Positions 5,041-5,314 of a stretch of DNA of 5,314 nt are shown one piece after another (position 1 is the stretch's first letter; the number at the start of each line of letters is the position of its first letter). Made by a program: the position numbers and the translations under genes. The notes beneath the pieces are model-generated. The model worked only from the letters and a program-made list of their open reading frames with translations, made no database searches and was not told the DNA's origin. Source of the stretch: Methanobacteriota archaeon (lineage in GTDB: Archaea; Thermoplasmatota; Thermoplasmata; RBG-16-68-12); NCBI GenBank assembly GCA_005878995.1, contig VBME01000007.1:1-5314 (forward strand), written 5' to 3'.

Positions 5041-5314
5041 TCACGGCCGAATGTTCTGGTTCATTCGGAACAAGTTCTGCGGATCGTACTTCCGCTTGAG
5101 GGCGACGAGCCGCTCGTACTTCTCCGGGTCGTATGCGGCCCGGACCCGTTCCGCTCCCTCTTCTCGCTCCTCCCCGAGGTAGTTCACGTAGACGCCGCCC
5201 GAAGCGAACGGTTCCATCGCCTTCCACAGCTCTCGAGTCCATGCGATGTTCACCTCGTCCTCGGCAGGATCGGACCACAAGGACGTGATGACCAGGTCGA
5301 ACCGCGCGTCCCGA
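5041..5314 (-). CDS. FAD-linked oxidoreductase, BBE-type C-terminal end (N-terminus outside the window)
   Basis: The visible 91 codons run from the right edge to a TGA at 5043-5041. They contain SLWSDPAEDEVNIAWTRELW, then GGVYVNYLGEE, then YDPEKYERLVALKRKYDPQNLFRMNQNI before the stop. This is the typical end of berberine-bridge-enzyme-like flavoproteins (PCMH-type FAD domain plus BBE domain). The Y-V-N-Y stretch packs near the flavin, and the Y-x-R-L-x-x-L-K-x-K-Y-D-P-x-N-x-F-x-x-N-Q-N-I tail is diagnostic. Such enzymes oxidise alcohols, sugars or amines with covalently or tightly bound FAD; the substrate cannot be read from this end. The frame continues upstream to the edge (DARFDLVITS precedes SLWSDP), so the TTG at 5280 is not the start. 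It is convergent with the QueA-like gene, with 27 bp between the stops and no clear terminator hairpin. Confidence 0.93.
   Translation of the reverse strand, partial: RDARFDLVITSLWSDPAEDEVNIAWTRELWKAMEPFASGGVYVNYLGEEREEGAERVRAAYDPEKYERLVALKRKYDPQNLFRMNQNIRP

Noticed and set aside
1..5314. tRNA or rRNA genes, CRISPR repeats, insertion-sequence ends or a defence cluster
   Set aside because: No spaced direct repeats, no cloverleaf or TΨC-type signature, no transposase or nuclease motifs and no terminal inverted repeats were seen by eye on either strand; nearly all of the sequence is accounted for by protein genes.

Overview
The window is a G+C-rich, tightly packed stretch of chromosome. The best reading is an archaeon, probably a high-GC euryarchaeal or Thermoplasmatota-type lineage, although no marker gene here settles this. 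The argument rests on promoter geometry: upstream of most starts is an A/T-rich box (TTTATG, GATAAATC, TTTTAT, CTTATA, CTATAC) in otherwise GC-rich DNA. For three genes its centre lies about 26-29 bases before the preferred ATG, as expected for an archaeal TATA box driving leaderless mRNA. The genes themselves (Ldh-family oxidoreductase, AlkD-like repair protein, M29-type protein, SDR, QueA-like protein, BBE-type flavoprotein) also occur in bacteria.

Four genes on the minus strand fill positions 1-3291. Read in their own direction they are: an AlkD-like DNA alkylation repair protein (3291-2575); a malate/L-lactate dehydrogenase-family (MDH2/LDH2) NAD(P)-dependent oxidoreductase (2504-1422); a protein with the fold signature of M29 aminopeptidases in which the expected metal ligands seem to be replaced (1362-265); and the first 65 codons of an unrecognised small protein that leaves the window on the left (196-1). 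Each is preceded by its own candidate TATA box, so they look like separately transcribed genes in tandem rather than one operon.

A 132-bp divergent intergenic region (3292-3423) holds back-to-back promoters. On its plus-strand side are a short-chain dehydrogenase (SDR) gene and a QueA-like (SAM:tRNA ribosyltransferase-isomerase family) gene. The SDR is broken: its Rossmann half reads normally to the point where the catalytic Tyr-x-x-x-Lys should appear, then a short stretch follows that is not SDR-like. The probable last 18 residues of the SDR are found in the next frame and end in a TGA that overlaps the QueA-like ATG (ATGA). A non-multiple-of-three deletion therefore seems to have removed the SDR C-terminal half and, by chance, put the remaining N-terminal half in frame with the QueA-like gene.

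At the right edge, convergent with the QueA-like gene and 27 bp from it, is the C-terminal end of an FAD-linked oxidoreductase with a berberine-bridge (BBE) domain; its N-terminus lies outside the window. No RNA genes, CRISPR arrays, insertion sequences or other mobile elements were seen. The genes do not form one obvious pathway. The points most worth a second look are the SDR/QueA-like junction, the divergent QueA-like protein in an apparently archaeal setting, and the M29-like protein with a lost metal site.
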